Notes under the pieces: generated by a model | What the model was told of the DNA's origin: nothing | Databases searched by the model: none | The model's input: only the letters and a program-made list of their open reading frames with translations | Position numbers and translations under genes: made by a program | Part shown: positions 1 through 9,515 of the stretch, piece after piece | How the letters are laid out: each line of letters starts with the position of its first letter | How positions within the stretch are numbered: the stretch's first letter is position 1 | Assembly: GCA_005882995.1 (NCBI GenBank) | Contig: VBCY01000111.1 | Coordinates: 1-43,297, forward strand | DNA length: 43,297 nucleotides | Origin: Betaproteobacteria bacterium | GTDB taxonomy: Bacteria > Pseudomonadota > Gammaproteobacteria > Burkholderiales > Casimicrobiaceae | Reading direction: 5' to 3'

Positions 1-313
1 GGTTTTCGTCGATAGTGAGCGCGCCGAAGACACCGCGTCCCTCCGGGACCATCGACAACCCCTTGCGTACGAGCTGAAACGCCGGCTTGCCGGTGATGTC
101 TTCGCCGTTGTAATGGATCGATCCGCTCTTGACCGGCTGCAAGCCGGTGATTCCCTTGAGCGTCGTGGTCTTGCCGGCGCCGTTTGCACCGATGAGGCAA
201 ACCAGCTCTCCCTGTTCAACGGTGAGATCGATGCCTTTAACGGCCTGGATGCCGCCGTAGGCGACATGCAGACGCTTGAGCTCGAGTAGGGGCTGAGCTG
301 GCAACGGGTTCAT
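1..313 (-). CDS. livF: LivF, branched-chain amino acid ABC transporter ATPase (partial, N-terminal part)
   Basis: This is the second ATPase of the LIV-type high-affinity branched-chain amino acid importer, a cytoplasmic subunit that powers the LivHM permease. Reading leftward from an ATG at 313, about 104 residues are present before the window edge cuts the gene. Visible are the Walker A motif GANGAGKTT near residue 45 and the LivF-typical MVPEGRGVF segment near residue 90; the signature motif and Walker B lie outside. Its ATG overlaps the livG stop in an ATGA arrangement, so the two are translationally coupled. LivF rather than LivG is inferred from position and from the PEGRGVF segment. Confidence 0.93.
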   Translation of the reverse strand, partial: MNPLPAQPLLELKRLHVAYGGIQAVKGIDLTVEQGELVCLIGANGAGKTTTLKGITGLQPVKSGSIHYNGEDITGKPAFQLVRKGLSMVPEGRGVFGALTIDEN

Positions 314-1098
314 CCCTTGAGTTCAAGCGACACTTCGCCGCCGAGGTAAGCCGCGATCACCTTCGGGTCCTTCTGTACTTCGGCTGCACTGCCCTCGGCG
401 ATTTTCCTGCCGTAGTCGAGCACCAGCACGCGATCGCATACGCTCATCACGAGCTTCATGTCGTGTTCGATCAGGAGAATGGTTATTCCATCGCGGCGGA
501 TTTCCTGGAGCAGGCGCTTCAGCGCCTGGGTCTCGGTCGCGTTCATTCCGGCGGCAGGCTCATCGAGCGCGAGAAGCTTAGGCTCCGTCGCCAAGGCGCG
601 GGCGATCTCGAGGCGGCGCTGATCGCCATACGCAAGATGCTTCGCCAGGTCGTTGGCGCGCTTGGCCACGCCCACGTAGCCCAGCAGCTCATAGGAGCGT
701 TTTTCAATCGCCGCTTCCTCCGCACGCGTCGCCTTGTCGCGAAACATCGCCCCGAAAACGCCTGCCTTGGTGCGGACGTGGCGGCCGATCATCACGTTCT
801 CGAGCGCTGAAAGATTCTGGAACAGGCGGATATTCTGAAACGTGCGAGCGATGCCGCGTTCGGCGACTTCATTGGGCTTGACTCGATCGAGTGGCTCGCC
901 GTCGAAAATGAAATTCCCGCCATCGGCGGCATAGATTCCGGTGAGAACGTTGAACAACGAGGTCTTGCCGGCACCATTGGGACCGATCAAGCCGTAGATC
1001 TCTCCGTGGTTGATGGTGAAGGTGACCTCGGAAAGCGCGTGCACGCCGCCGAAACGCTTGCTGATTCCCTTTGCAACCAGCAGTGAGAGCGCGCTCAT
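310..1098 (-). CDS. livG: LivG, branched-chain amino acid ABC transporter ATPase
   Basis: This is the first ATPase subunit of the LIV importer. The 262 residues are full length for the family. Walker A (GPNGAGKTS) is near residue 40, the LivG-type signature LAYGDQRRLEIARAL near residue 155, Walker B (LLALDEPAAGMN) near 175, and the switch histidine in LLIEHDMKLV near 210. The segment ERGIARTFQNIRLF after the Q-loop is characteristic of LivG and separates it from LivF. It pairs with LivF under LivH and LivM. The start ATG at 1098 overlaps the livM stop by four bases (ATGA), and its own stop overlaps livF in the same way, so livMGF behaves as one coupled unit. Confidence 0.96.
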   Translation of the reverse strand: MSALSLLVAKGISKRFGGVHALSEVTFTINHGEIYGLIGPNGAGKTSLFNVLTGIYAADGGNFIFDGEPLDRVKPNEVAERGIARTFQNIRLFQNLSALENVMIGRHVRTKAGVFGAMFRDKATRAEEAAIEKRSYELLGYVGVAKRANDLAKHLAYGDQRRLEIARALATEPKLLALDEPAAGMNATETQALKRLLQEIRRDGITILLIEHDMKLVMSVCDRVLVLDYGRKIAEGSAAEVQKDPKVIAAYLGGEVSLELKG

Positions 1099-2177
1099 CC
1101 GGGCGCGGCCTTTGGTGTTTCCAGTTCACGTTTGCGCACGGCGGATGGCCACAAGCCCGCGGGTCGATAGAGCATGATCGCAACCAGCGCCAAGCCGAAG
1201 ACCAGCAGTCGCACGGTTTCGGCGTCCAGCAGGACGCGTCCGAACAGCGCAAGTTGCAGCGGCTCCATGGTATAGCGTAGAACCTCGGGCAGCATCGTCA
1301 GCATGATCGCGCCGAGGATCACACCCGGGATGTTGCCCATGCCCCCCAGCACCACCATCGACAGAACGATGACGGACTCGAACAGGCCGAAGCTCTCCGG
1401 ACTCACAAACTGCTGCGTCGCCGAAAAAATGGCGCCCGCGATGCCGCCGAAGGAAGCCCCCATTGCGAAGGCCAGCAGCTTGACGTTGCGGGTATTGATG
1501 CCCATCGCCTTGGCCGCGACTTCATCTTCGCGGATCGCCTCCCAGGCCCGCCCCAACCGGGAATTTTGCAGGCGGATGTTGACCACAATGACGCCGATCG
1601 TGAGCAGCAACAGAAGGTAGTAATACTTCTGAGGTCCCGAAAACTGAACCCCGAGGATCACCTCGGGACGCGCCAGAGAAAGGCTGCCGATGCGGAAGGG
1701 ATCGATCAGATTGATGCCTTGCGGTCCATTGGAGATATTGACCGGGGCGTTGAGATTGTTGAGAAAGATGCGGATGATCTCGCCAAAGCCGAGGGTGACG
1801 ATGGCGAGATAGTCGCCCCGCAGCTTGAGCGTCGGTGCCCCGAGCAGCACTCCAAAAATGCAGGCGAGTCCCGCTCCCAGCGGCAGGATCATCCAGAAGG
1901 GAAGGTGGATCCCGAAGTGCGGCGATGCGAGCAGCGCGTAGACGTATGCGCCGACGGCGTAGAACGCGATGTAGCCCAGGTCGAGCAGACCGGCAAACCC
2001 GACGACGATATTGAGCCCCAGGGCAAGCATGGTGTAGATCATCGCGAAGTTGAGGATGCGCACCCACGCCTGGCCAGCCAAGGCGGCGACGAATGGCAAC
2101 AGCGCAAGCGCGGCGGCAACGAGGGCGACCGCCGCCCAGACCTTCGGCGGGACATGCCTGGGGCGGTGTGAGCTCAT
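1095..2177 (-). CDS. livM: LivM, branched-chain amino acid ABC permease
   Basis: This is the inner-membrane permease subunit of the LIV importer, 360 residues starting MSSHRPRHVPP. I chose the ATG at 2177 because it overlaps the livH stop as ATGA; the frame stays open further upstream but that part lies inside livH. About eight to ten hydrophobic segments run through the protein. The conserved GLNIVVGFAGLLDLGYIAFYA stretch of LivM lies in the N-terminal third, and the EAA-like cytoplasmic loop (GRAWEAIREDEVAAKAMGIN) near residue 240 is where the ATPase subunit docks. Substrate preference (Leu/Ile/Val, urea or another amide) cannot be decided from the sequence. Confidence 0.95.
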   Translation of the reverse strand: MSSHRPRHVPPKVWAAVALVAAALALLPFVAALAGQAWVRILNFAMIYTMLALGLNIVVGFAGLLDLGYIAFYAVGAYVYALLASPHFGIHLPFWMILPLGAGLACIFGVLLGAPTLKLRGDYLAIVTLGFGEIIRIFLNNLNAPVNISNGPQGINLIDPFRIGSLSLARPEVILGVQFSGPQKYYYLLLLLTIGVIVVNIRLQNSRLGRAWEAIREDEVAAKAMGINTRNVKLLAFAMGASFGGIAGAIFSATQQFVSPESFGLFESVIVLSMVVLGGMGNIPGVILGAIMLTMLPEVLRYTMEPLQLALFGRVLLDAETVRLLVFGLALVAIMLYRPAGLWPSAVRKRELETPKAAPG

Positions 2178-3169
2178 GCACGCTCCGCGACGCGCTCGCC
2201 CAGCAGTCCTGACGGGCGGAATATGAGCACCAGGATGAGCACGAAAAAGGCGAACACGTCCTGGTAGTTGCTGCCGAACATGCTGACCTGGCCTTCGTTC
2301 GCCGCGCATTGCTCGTGCAGGGAGTCGCTGAGCCACGGAAAGCCGCAGAGATTGGAGACGTCCCCGATATAGCCCGCGCCCAGCGCTTCGATGATGCCGA
2401 GCAGGATGCCGCCGAGCATCGCGCCCGCCAGGTTTCCAATGCCTCCCAGCACCGCAGCGGTGAAGGCTTTCAACCCGAGCAGGAAGCCCATGTAGTAATG
2501 CGCGATGCCGTAGTAGGTCATAACCATGAGCCCGGCCACCGCAGCGAGCGCAGCGCCAATCACAAAAGCGGCGGAGATGACGACGTTGATGTCGATCCCC
2601 ATCAGGCCCGCGACCTGCGGGTTTTGGGCCGTCGCACGCATCGCCATCCCGAGTCGGGTTCGCTGAACCACAAACAGCAGCGCTGCCATGAGTAGCGCCG
2701 CAAGGGCGACGATGAACATCTGCAAATCGGTCATCGTGGCGCCGAAGATGTCGTACGGCGTCGGATGGATGATGGTGGGAAAGGTGCGGTAGTTGCGACC
2801 CCAGACGATCAGCGCAACGTTCTGCAGAACGATCGACATGCCGATCGCGGTGATGAGCGGCGCCAGCCGAGGCGCCTTGCGCAACGGCCGGTATGCCACC
2901 TTTTCCATGCCGTAGGCGATCGTCATGCAGACCAGAATCGCGACAAATAATCCGGCGAGGATGACCACCACGACGGGCAGCGAAGTCTGCGCACCGACCA
3001 GCGCAGTGATCACCGACAGCGACACCATGGCCCCGATCATGACCACTTCGCCATGGGCGAAGTTGATGAGTCCGATGATGCCGTAGACCATGGTGTATCC
3101 CAGCGCCACCAGCGCATAGACGCTGCCCAGCGTCAACCCGTTGATGATCTGCTGCAGGAGAATTTCCAC
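2174..3169 (-). CDS. livH: LivH, branched-chain amino acid ABC permease
   Basis: This is the second inner-membrane permease of the LIV importer, 331 residues. The N-terminus carries the family hallmark QQIINGLTLGSVYALVALGY followed by INFAHGEV, and there are about eight membrane segments. The docking loop (MAMRATAQNPQVAGLMGID) is near residue 185. A loop near residues 275-305 (SNLCGFPWLSDSLHEQCAANEGQ) carries two cysteines. The ATG at 3169 has a purine-rich ribosome site (GGGAGGG with a GGGTGG closer in). The gene is separated from livK by 154 bases that hold a terminator, so its expression needs read-through or a local promoter. A weak candidate lies just past the terminator (TTGCCG, 17 bases, GAGAAT, minus strand). 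Confidence 0.95.
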   Translation of the reverse strand: MEILLQQIINGLTLGSVYALVALGYTMVYGIIGLINFAHGEVVMIGAMVSLSVITALVGAQTSLPVVVVILAGLFVAILVCMTIAYGMEKVAYRPLRKAPRLAPLITAIGMSIVLQNVALIVWGRNYRTFPTIIHPTPYDIFGATMTDLQMFIVALAALLMAALLFVVQRTRLGMAMRATAQNPQVAGLMGIDINVVISAAFVIGAALAAVAGLMVMTYYGIAHYYMGFLLGLKAFTAAVLGGIGNLAGAMLGGILLGIIEALGAGYIGDVSNLCGFPWLSDSLHEQCAANEGQVSMFGSNYQDVFAFFVLILVLIFRPSGLLGERVAERA

Positions 3170-3260
3170 CCGATCCCTCCCGGTGCCAGCGCTAATCGTG
3201 GCCTACGCCCGTCGCGATTCTCCACTGCGCAGGGTCTTGCGGCAATCCCTGCCAAGCGCC

Positions 3261-3287
3261 AAAAAAAACGGCGCCCCGCGGGCGCCG
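3261..3287 (-). terminator. Rho-independent terminator after livK
   Basis: On the minus strand a 7-bp perfect GC stem (CGGCGCC / GGCGCCG, loop of about five bases) is followed at once by eight T residues. It lies 36 bases past the livK stop and ahead of livH. This is a strong intrinsic terminator by sequence; the inference is that it lets livK be made in excess over the membrane and ATPase subunits, as is common for ABC binding proteins. Confidence 0.85.
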
Positions 3288-3323
3288 TGCGATTGCTGTA
3301 GTGGGGGGCTTACTTAGTGGGGC

Positions 3324-4649
3324 TTACTTCTTGGTCTCGTCCTTTTTCATTTCGCCTTTTTTCATGTCGTCCTTCATCGGCGCCGCCGGAGCCATGGTGC
3401 CACCTGGCGCGGGAGCCGCCGCCGGCGCGGCAGAGGCCGTTTCGATCTTCTCGGTCTTACCGGCGACGTTGACCGCCATTGGCTCGAGCTTGCCGTCCTT
3501 GACCTGATACAGCGTGATCGCGCCGTTCTTGGTATCGCCGTGCTCGTCGAACTCGATCTTGGCGGTGATGCCGCCGTAGGAGATCTTCGCCAATTCAGGA
3601 AGGTACTTCGCCGGATCGGTCGAGTTCGCTTTCTTCATGGCCTCGATCAGCGTCATCGCCGCATCGTACGAGTAGGGCGCATAGACCTGGATCGGGCCGT
3701 ATTTGGCGGTGAAGCGGGTCACGAAGTCCTTGGCGTTCGGCATCTTGTCCGGAGGCAGACCTGCCTGGGTGCAGTATTGGTTCTCGGCAGCTCCGCCGGC
3801 GAGCTTCGGCCACTCGGTGGAGCACACGCCGTCGCCGGCGATGTACTTGGCCTTGATGCCCAGTTCCTTCATCTGCTTGACCATCGGCCCGCCCTGCGCG
3901 TCCATTCCGCCATACATGATGACGTCAGGGCTCTTGGCCTTGATCTTGGTGAGAATCGCCTTGAAGTCCGTTGCCTTGTCGTTGGTGTACTCGCGTGCAA
4001 CGATGGTCGCGCCGGCAGCCTTGGCCGCCTTTTCCGTTTCGTCGGCGAGCCCCGCACCGTACGCCGTCTTGTCATCAATGATCGCAATCTTCTTGGCGCC
4101 GAGAGTCTCGACCGCGGCCTTTCCGATCACGCTGCCCTGCTGAACATCGTTGGCCATCACGCGAAACGTCGTCTTGAAGCCCTGCAGTGTGAGCTTCGGA
4201 TTCGTCGCCGACGGCGAAATCTGCGGTACGCCTGCGTCGCTGTAGAGCTTGGACGCCGGAATCGAGGTCCCCGAGTTCAAGTGACCGACAACCCCTGCAA
4301 CCTTGTCGTCGATCATCTTCTGCGCAACGATGGTCCCCTGCTTGGGATCGGCTTGATCGTCCTGCGCGTCGAGCTCGAACTTCACCTTCTTGCCATCGAT
4401 GACGATGTTCTTGCTGTTGGCGTCGTCGATCGCGAGACGGGCTCCGTTCTCGTTGTCCTTGCCAAGATGCGCCTGGGGGCCGGTGGTCGGGCCAGCATGT
4501 CCAATCTTCACCGTGACTTCAGCCATCGCCGGGGCCGTCGTTGCAGCCGGGGCCTCGGCCTTTTTCGGTGGTTCTTCCTTGCCACATCCGTAAGCGGTCA
4601 CAAGCGCGGCCGCGACCAGCGTCAGACCGAGCGAGCGGTTGACTTTCAT
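3324..4649 (-). CDS. livK: LivK-type periplasmic branched-chain amino acid binding lipoprotein
   Basis: This is the substrate-binding protein of the LIV importer, type I periplasmic binding fold (Peripla_BP_6 family), 441 residues. Signal residues 1-22 end in VTAYGC, a lipobox-like site, so it is probably lipid-anchored rather than free as in E. coli LivK. The mature protein shows the family start VKIGHAGPTTGPQAHLGKDNENGARLA, SGTSIPASKLYSDAGVPQISPSATNP near 125 and YDAAMTLIEAMKKA near 330. The C-terminus has an unusual Ala/Pro-rich stretch followed by a Lys/Asp/Glu-rich tail (MKDDMKKGEMKKDETKK), beyond the usual end of the fold. A GGAGGA ribosome site sits about seven bases before the ATG. 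It is first in the liv cluster and has its own promoter and terminator. Confidence 0.94.
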   Translation of the reverse strand: MKVNRSLGLTLVAAALVTAYGCGKEEPPKKAEAPAATTAPAMAEVTVKIGHAGPTTGPQAHLGKDNENGARLAIDDANSKNIVIDGKKVKFELDAQDDQADPKQGTIVAQKMIDDKVAGVVGHLNSGTSIPASKLYSDAGVPQISPSATNPKLTLQGFKTTFRVMANDVQQGSVIGKAAVETLGAKKIAIIDDKTAYGAGLADETEKAAKAAGATIVAREYTNDKATDFKAILTKIKAKSPDVIMYGGMDAQGGPMVKQMKELGIKAKYIAGDGVCSTEWPKLAGGAAENQYCTQAGLPPDKMPNAKDFVTRFTAKYGPIQVYAPYSYDAAMTLIEAMKKANSTDPAKYLPELAKISYGGITAKIEFDEHGDTKNGAITLYQVKDGKLEPMAVNVAGKTEKIETASAAPAAAPAPGGTMAPAAPMKDDMKKGEMKKDETKK

Positions 4650-4997
4650 GAATATCCTCCGAAGCGGGATGATGTAATGAAAAAAGGCGGAAAAAACAGA
4701 GTATTATTGTATGCGGTCCAGGGGATGTCAATTGGCGGATTGAATCTTCCAGGGGCGCCTTCGCCGCCAGCCGCGCTTCGTCGCCACAAAGCCTCGGGCT
4801 TTGGCCCTTGTCCGCCGTTCTGTCGCTTCGACCTTGCCGCGAAGCGCCTCCGCGACCTAAACTCGCGACCGGCTGAATCGACAGTGAATCCGGCAGCGCC
4901 GCTCGTGCATCTAAATGGGCGGCAGTGGCGCCTGGGACCGAACGTCCGGCGTCGCAGTGGGCACATGATGCCCGCTTGAAGGGGAGCAAGGTCATTT
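4650..4997. other. Divergent intergenic region between livK and the efflux operon
   Basis: These 348 bases hold no convincing gene. The left part carries the livK ribosome site and promoter (minus strand). The rest contains only weak signals for the rightward operon: a possible TTGCCG (4834-4839), 18 bases, TAAACT (4858-4863), and a small inverted repeat GGGCA-catga-TGCCC (4959-4973) just before the AAGGGGAG ribosome site of the adaptor gene. The palindrome could be a regulator site or a leader hairpin; nothing in the sequence decides this, and no regulator gene is adjacent. Confidence 0.6.
4703..4731 (-). promoter_or_regulatory. Sigma-70 type promoter of livK
   Basis: On the minus strand the sequence reads TTGACA, a 17-base spacer, then AATAAT. 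That is a perfect -35 box and a five-of-six -10 box at ideal spacing, about 50-80 bases before the livK ATG. It is by far the best housekeeping-type promoter in the window and suggests high basal livK expression. Confidence 0.8.
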
Positions 4998-6155
4998 ATG
5001 GCAAGCTGGTTCACACGGCGCCGAACCGTCGGCACAATCGTCTCCGTCATCGTCATCGCTGTGATCGCCGCTGGCGTGACGCTGCGCGCCACCCAGCGGG
5101 CCGCGGCGGAGTCTCCAGGAAGCGGAACGGTGGCGCTGGAATTCACCGCCACGGATCTTGCAACCGTCGAGCCCAAGGTGCTGGCGCGTTGGCTTCATGT
5201 CTCAGGCACGCTGCAGCCGGTCAACCAGACAACGGTCAAGTCCAAGGTATCCGGTGAAGTACGGCAGGTGACAGTTCGCGAGGGCGAAGCGATCACGGCA
5301 GGGCAGGTCCTTGTCCGTTTCGATACGGCCGACCTCGAGGCGAAGCTGAGCGAACGCACTGGCGCGATGGAAGCGAGCCGGGCGCAGCTCGCGCTCGCTG
5401 AAAAGACGCGTATCCAGAATCACACGCTGCTCAAGCAGGGTTTCATTTCGCAGAATGCTTATGACAGCGCAGAGAGCAACCTGTCGGTGAACCAAGGGAC
5501 GTCGAAGTCCAGTGAGGCGCAGGTGCAGCTCGCGCGAAACGCGTTGCGCGACGCGGTGGTCACAGCGCCGCTCTCCGGAACGGTGGCCAAGCGCCACGTG
5601 CAGCCCGGCGAAAAAGTGAACTTTGACGCACCGCTGATCACGATCGTCGATCTGGGCCAGATGGAGCTGCAGGCGATGATCCCCGCGAACGACATTCCGG
5701 AGCTGCGCATCGGAATGAAGGTCGATCTGGCGATCGACGGGTTCGGCGAACGCCGCTTTACGGGGACGATCGATCGCATCAATCCGACGACCGAAGCCGG
5801 GACCCGGGCGATCCTGGTGTTCGTCCATGTCCCCAATCCAGATGCCGCTCTGCGCGGCGGAATGTTCGGGACCGGCAAGGTGACGCTGACGGCAGGTGCG
5901 CCGGTACCGACGCTGCCTGCGATCGCGATCCGCACCGAGGCCGGGCAAACCTTCGTGTGGACGATCGAAAGCGGGAAACTGGGCCGTCGCATCGTGACGG
6001 TCGGCCGGCGGGACGATGCGGCCGGGCGGGTTGAGATCAAGACCCCGCTACCACCGGATACTCCCATTCTCGCGGCGCCTTTCGATAACCTCAAGGCGGG
6101 AGCCCCAGCGCTGGTGCGGGCTTCTGCACCGTCGAAGTCGGCTGGCGCGAGCTAA
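4998..6155 (+). CDS. RND efflux periplasmic adaptor (membrane fusion protein, HlyD/AcrA type)
   Basis: This is the periplasmic adaptor that joins an RND pump to a TolC-type channel, 385 residues. An uncleaved hydrophobic segment near residues 12-30 anchors it in the inner membrane. Then come the barrel-sandwich half (VSGTLQPVNQTTVKSKVSG, residues ~65-85, and VREGEAITAGQVLVRFDTADLEA), an alpha-helical hairpin (~110-170), the second lipoyl half (APLSGTVAKRHVQPGEKV near 190) and a beta-barrel plus membrane-proximal domain. AAGGGGAG precedes the ATG. The RND pump gene begins 37 bases later and TolC follows, so this is one tripartite system. Substrates (drugs, solvents or metabolites) cannot be told; the pump is HAE1-like rather than a heavy-metal CusA type. 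Confidence 0.92.
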   Translation: MASWFTRRRTVGTIVSVIVIAVIAAGVTLRATQRAAAESPGSGTVALEFTATDLATVEPKVLARWLHVSGTLQPVNQTTVKSKVSGEVRQVTVREGEAITAGQVLVRFDTADLEAKLSERTGAMEASRAQLALAEKTRIQNHTLLKQGFISQNAYDSAESNLSVNQGTSKSSEAQVQLARNALRDAVVTAPLSGTVAKRHVQPGEKVNFDAPLITIVDLGQMELQAMIPANDIPELRIGMKVDLAIDGFGERRFTGTIDRINPTTEAGTRAILVFVHVPNPDAALRGGMFGTGKVTLTAGAPVPTLPAIAIRTEAGQTFVWTIESGKLGRRIVTVGRRDDAAGRVEIKTPLPPDTPILAAPFDNLKAGAPALVRASAPSKSAGAS

Positions 6156-6192
6156 TCCGGCTTTAGCGCGCATCGGACAAGCGAGGCTACCC

Positions 6193-9100
6193 ATGTGGAT
6201 CACCCGCGTCTCGATCAACAATCCGGTCTTCGCGACCATGGTCATGATCGGGATCATGGTTCTCGGCGTCTTTTCCTATGCGCGGCTGCGCGTCGAGCAG
6301 ATGCCCGATGTCACTCTTCCCTACGTCGATATCGAGACCCAATATCCGGGCGCTTCGCCGGAGGTCGTCGAAACCGACGTGAGCAAGCCGATCGAATATG
6401 CCGTCAACACCGTTTCGGGGGTCAAGAGAATCTACTCGAATTCGCGTGAGGGCCGCAGCCAGGTGTTCGTCGAATTTCGCCTCGGCACCGACGTCACGCG
6501 GGCGATTCAGGATGCTCGCGACAAGATCGCGCTCGTGCGGCCGACGTTTCCCCGTGACGTCAAGGATCCGCAGGTGGTCCGGGTGGAAATCGAGGACAAC
6601 CGGCCCACGGTGTCGCTGGCGGTACTTTCACCGACGGTCGGACTGCGCGAGCTTAGTTCACTCACCGATCAGACTGTCGTCAAGGCGCTGGAGAACATTC
6701 CCGGTGTCGCACAGGTCGTCGTCAACGGGCGGGTGACCCGACAGATCCTGATCCAGATAAGGCCCTCCGCGCTCGCCTCTCTCGGCATCGGCGTCGATCA
6801 GGTCATGAGCGCCGTGCAGAATGCCAACCAGGACGTTCCTGCGGGCCGGATAACGCGCGGGCACAACGACTCGATCGTGCGCGTCGAAGGCAAGATCAAG
6901 GATCCTGCGCAGTTCGGCCGCATCATCATCGCGCAGCAGGGAGGCGGCCCGGTCTATTTAAGCCAGATCGCAGACGTGATCGACGGTGAAAAGGAACAGG
7001 ACTCCATCTCGCGCATCAACGGCAGGCCATCGATCACCATCGACATTCGCAAGGCGCAGGATGCCAACATCGTCGAGACCGGGCGCGGTGTGCGGGAGGC
7101 GATCGAGGGACTCAAGTCGCGGCTGCCGCAGGATGTGGAGGTGCGACTCGTCTATTCCCAGGCGGACGAGGTGGAGCGCAGCATCGCGCGTGTCAAGGCG
7201 ACGATCATCGAGGGCGGATTGCTCACGGTGCTGATCGTGTTCCTGTTCCTGCATTCGTGGCGCAGCACCGTCATTACCGGACTCACGTTGCCGATCGCGG
7301 TGATCGCGACCTTCATCGCGCTCTACGCGTTCGGCTTCACGCTCAACATGATGACCTTGATGGCGCTGTCGCTGTGCATCGCGCTGCTGATCGACGATGC
7401 GATCGTGGTGCGCGAGAACATCGTACGACATCTCACGATGGGCAAGACTCATCTTGCGGCCGCGCGCGAAGGCACCGACGAAATCGGGCTCGCGGTGATG
7501 GCCACGACGTTCGCAATCGTGGCGGTGTTCGTGCCGATCGCCTTCATGAAGGGCATCATCGGCCAGTTCTTCTTCCAGTTCGGCCTCACCGTCGCGGTCG
7601 CGGTGCTGGTGTCGCTGTTCGTCAGCTTCACGCTCGACCCGATGCTCTCCTCACTGTGGCGCGATCCACCCGGATCGCGCTTCTCGCGCGTACCATGGCT
7701 GGGACGCTTCATGGATCGCGTCGAACGCGTCATCGAATGGATTCACGGCATCTATGGGCGCCTGCTCGACTGGGCGATATCGGACCGGCGCCGGCGCGTC
7801 TACGTCCCGAGCATCAGGCTGTGGACAGCGCTGCGGACCGGCCGCTGGCATGCGCTCAAGCCGCATTGGGCGACGATCACCAATCGCGGCATCGTCCTGT
7901 GGACCGCGCTGCTGATTTTTTTCAGCAGCTTTGGATTGCTGCCATTCATCGGCAAGGAATTGACGCCGCAGGTCGACGAAAGCTTCATTTCGCTGCGGTT
8001 GAACACGCCTGTCGGAACCAGCCTCGAGTCCACCGATGGCAAGGTGCGCGAAGTCGAAGCGGCGCTCAAGCAATTCCCCGAGATCGTGCTGGCGATGACG
8101 ACGGTTGGAAGCTTTGACGGCCGCAACTACGCTCGCGTGAACCTGAGGCTTACCGATCGCGGCGAGCGCGCGCGCTCGCAAAAGGAATTGGAGCGCAGCA
8201 TCCGCGCCGCGCTCAAGCCGATCCCTGGCATCGAGCTGGCGCTGGGCTACGATCGTCCGATCTGGGTCAATCTTCTGGGACCGGATCCTGAAACGCTGAA
8301 GGGATTGATCAACGACTTCGCCGAAAGGGTCGCCAAGGTGCCGGGCATCGCCGACATGGAGACCTCGGAAAAAGCAGCCAATCCGGCGCTGTCGATCCGG
8401 CTCAACAACGACGCCGCCGCCGATTTGGGCATTTCAGTGCAGCAGGTCGGAGCTACCGTGCGGCCATTGCTTGCGGGCGAGACCGTCAGCTACTGGCTCG
8501 GTCCCGACGGTCAGAACTACGAGGTCAACGTGCAGTTGCCGAAGGAAGGCCGCAGGCTCGCTTCGGATCTCGGCAACCTCTACATATCGACCAACAAGCG
8601 CGGCCCGGACGGAGATTTGCGCATGGTGCCGCTGCGGCAGGTAGCCGAGATCGTCGAGACGACGAGTCCGCAGATCATCAAGCGACAGGATCTGCAGCGC
8701 CGCGTCGCACTCTACGCCAATGCAGAGGGCCGCCCGTCAGGCAACGTGGGCGACGACGTGAGGAAGATCATCGACGCGACCTCGCTTCCGCCCGGATACC
8801 GCTTCGCTGTCGCCGGTCAGCAGGAAGATACGCAGGAGTCCATGGCGGCACTCGTCTCCGCGCTGGGTCTCGCCATCATTTTCATCTATCTCGTGCTCGC
8901 TTCGCAGTTCGCGAGCTTCATGCAGCCGGTGGCCATCATGGCTTCGCTGCCGTTTACGCTCATCGGCGTGCTGCTCGCGCTGTTGCTCACCAATACGACG
9001 CTCAACCTCTTCTCCATGATCGGCTTCGTGATGCTCATGGGGCTGGTGACCAAGAATGCCATCCTGCTCGTCGATTTTGCGAATCGTACGCGGCGAGGCG

Positions 9101-9408
9101 GCGCCGCATTGCATGAAGCGCTGCTCTCCGCCGGCCAGGTGCGACTGCGCCCGATTCTGATGACCACGGCGGCGATGATCTTCGGCATGCTGCCTCTGGC
9201 GCTCGGTCTCGGCGAGAGCGGCGAAACACAGGCGCCGATGGGCCGAGCCATCATCGGAGGGGTAATAACCTCCACGCTGCTCACCCTGATCGTCGTGCCG
9301 GTGATCTACACCTATCTCGATCGCCTTGCCGAATGGCGGAAGGCGCGGAAAGTGGCACGGAGCTCTCGCACTTCCGGGGCCGCCGGCGCAGCCGCCACAG
9401 GCGATTGA
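6193..9408 (+). CDS. RND (HAE1/AcrB-like) inner-membrane efflux pump
   Basis: This is a proton-driven inner-membrane efflux transporter, 1071 residues, in the size range of AcrB. I start at [13 protein letters not shown] (ATG 6193, GAGG upstream); the frame is open further left but there it overlaps the adaptor gene. The proton relay looks intact: the TM4 double Asp is at about 401-402 (LLIDDAIVV) and the TM10 Lys is in [14 protein letters not shown]. The two porter domains are visible ([10 protein letters not shown] near 170; [12 protein letters not shown] near 690). Between TM6 and TM7 is a longer cytoplasmic stretch than in AcrB (about residues 490-565, rich in Arg and Trp), seen in some betaproteobacterial HAE1 pumps. 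It works with the adaptor upstream and TolC downstream. Confidence 0.94.
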   Translation: MWITRVSINNPVFATMVMIGIMVLGVFSYARLRVEQMPDVTLPYVDIETQYPGASPEVVETDVSKPIEYAVNTVSGVKRIYSNSREGRSQVFVEFRLGTDVTRAIQDARDKIALVRPTFPRDVKDPQVVRVEIEDNRPTVSLAVLSPTVGLRELSSLTDQTVVKALENIPGVAQVVVNGRVTRQILIQIRPSALASLGIGVDQVMSAVQNANQDVPAGRITRGHNDSIVRVEGKIKDPAQFGRIIIAQQGGGPVYLSQIADVIDGEKEQDSISRINGRPSITIDIRKAQDANIVETGRGVREAIEGLKSRLPQDVEVRLVYSQADEVERSIARVKATIIEGGLLTVLIVFLFLHSWRSTVITGLTLPIAVIATFIALYAFGFTLNMMTLMALSLCIALLIDDAIVVRENIVRHLTMGKTHLAAAREGTDEIGLAVMATTFAIVAVFVPIAFMKGIIGQFFFQFGLTVAVAVLVSLFVSFTLDPMLSSLWRDPPGSRFSRVPWLGRFMDRVERVIEWIHGIYGRLLDWAISDRRRRVYVPSIRLWTALRTGRWHALKPHWATITNRGIVLWTALLIFFSSFGLLPFIGKELTPQVDESFISLRLNTPVGTSLESTDGKVREVEAALKQFPEIVLAMTTVGSFDGRNYARVNLRLTDRGERARSQKELERSIRAALKPIPGIELALGYDRPIWVNLLGPDPETLKGLINDFAERVAKVPGIADMETSEKAANPALSIRLNNDAAADLGISVQQVGATVRPLLAGETVSYWLGPDGQNYEVNVQLPKEGRRLASDLGNLYISTNKRGPDGDLRMVPLRQVAEIVETTSPQIIKRQDLQRRVALYANAEGRPSGNVGDDVRKIIDATSLPPGYRFAVAGQQEDTQESMAALVSALGLAIIFIYLVLASQFASFMQPVAIMASLPFTLIGVLLALLLTNTTLNLFSMIGFVMLMGLVTKNAILLVDFANRTRRGGAALHEALLSAGQVRLRPILMTTAAMIFGMLPLALGLGESGETQAPMGRAIIGGVITSTLLTLIVVPVIYTYLDRLAEWRKARKVARSSRTSGAAGAAATGD

Positions 9409-9515
9409 CGGGCGATGACGGTACGCGACAAAATACCCCGCCGCGAGCCGGGGACTTCGGTGCGATCGTTCGCGATGCGCCGTCCTGAAAGCACGACCGG
9501 CACTCTGCCGCCACG

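Noticed and set aside
3540-4979. Long plus-strand open frame (479 codons) opposite livK
   Set aside because: It is a high-GC shadow of livK: the product is Arg/Asp/His-rich with no recognisable domain, and livK has clear family motifs, promoter, ribosome site and terminator.
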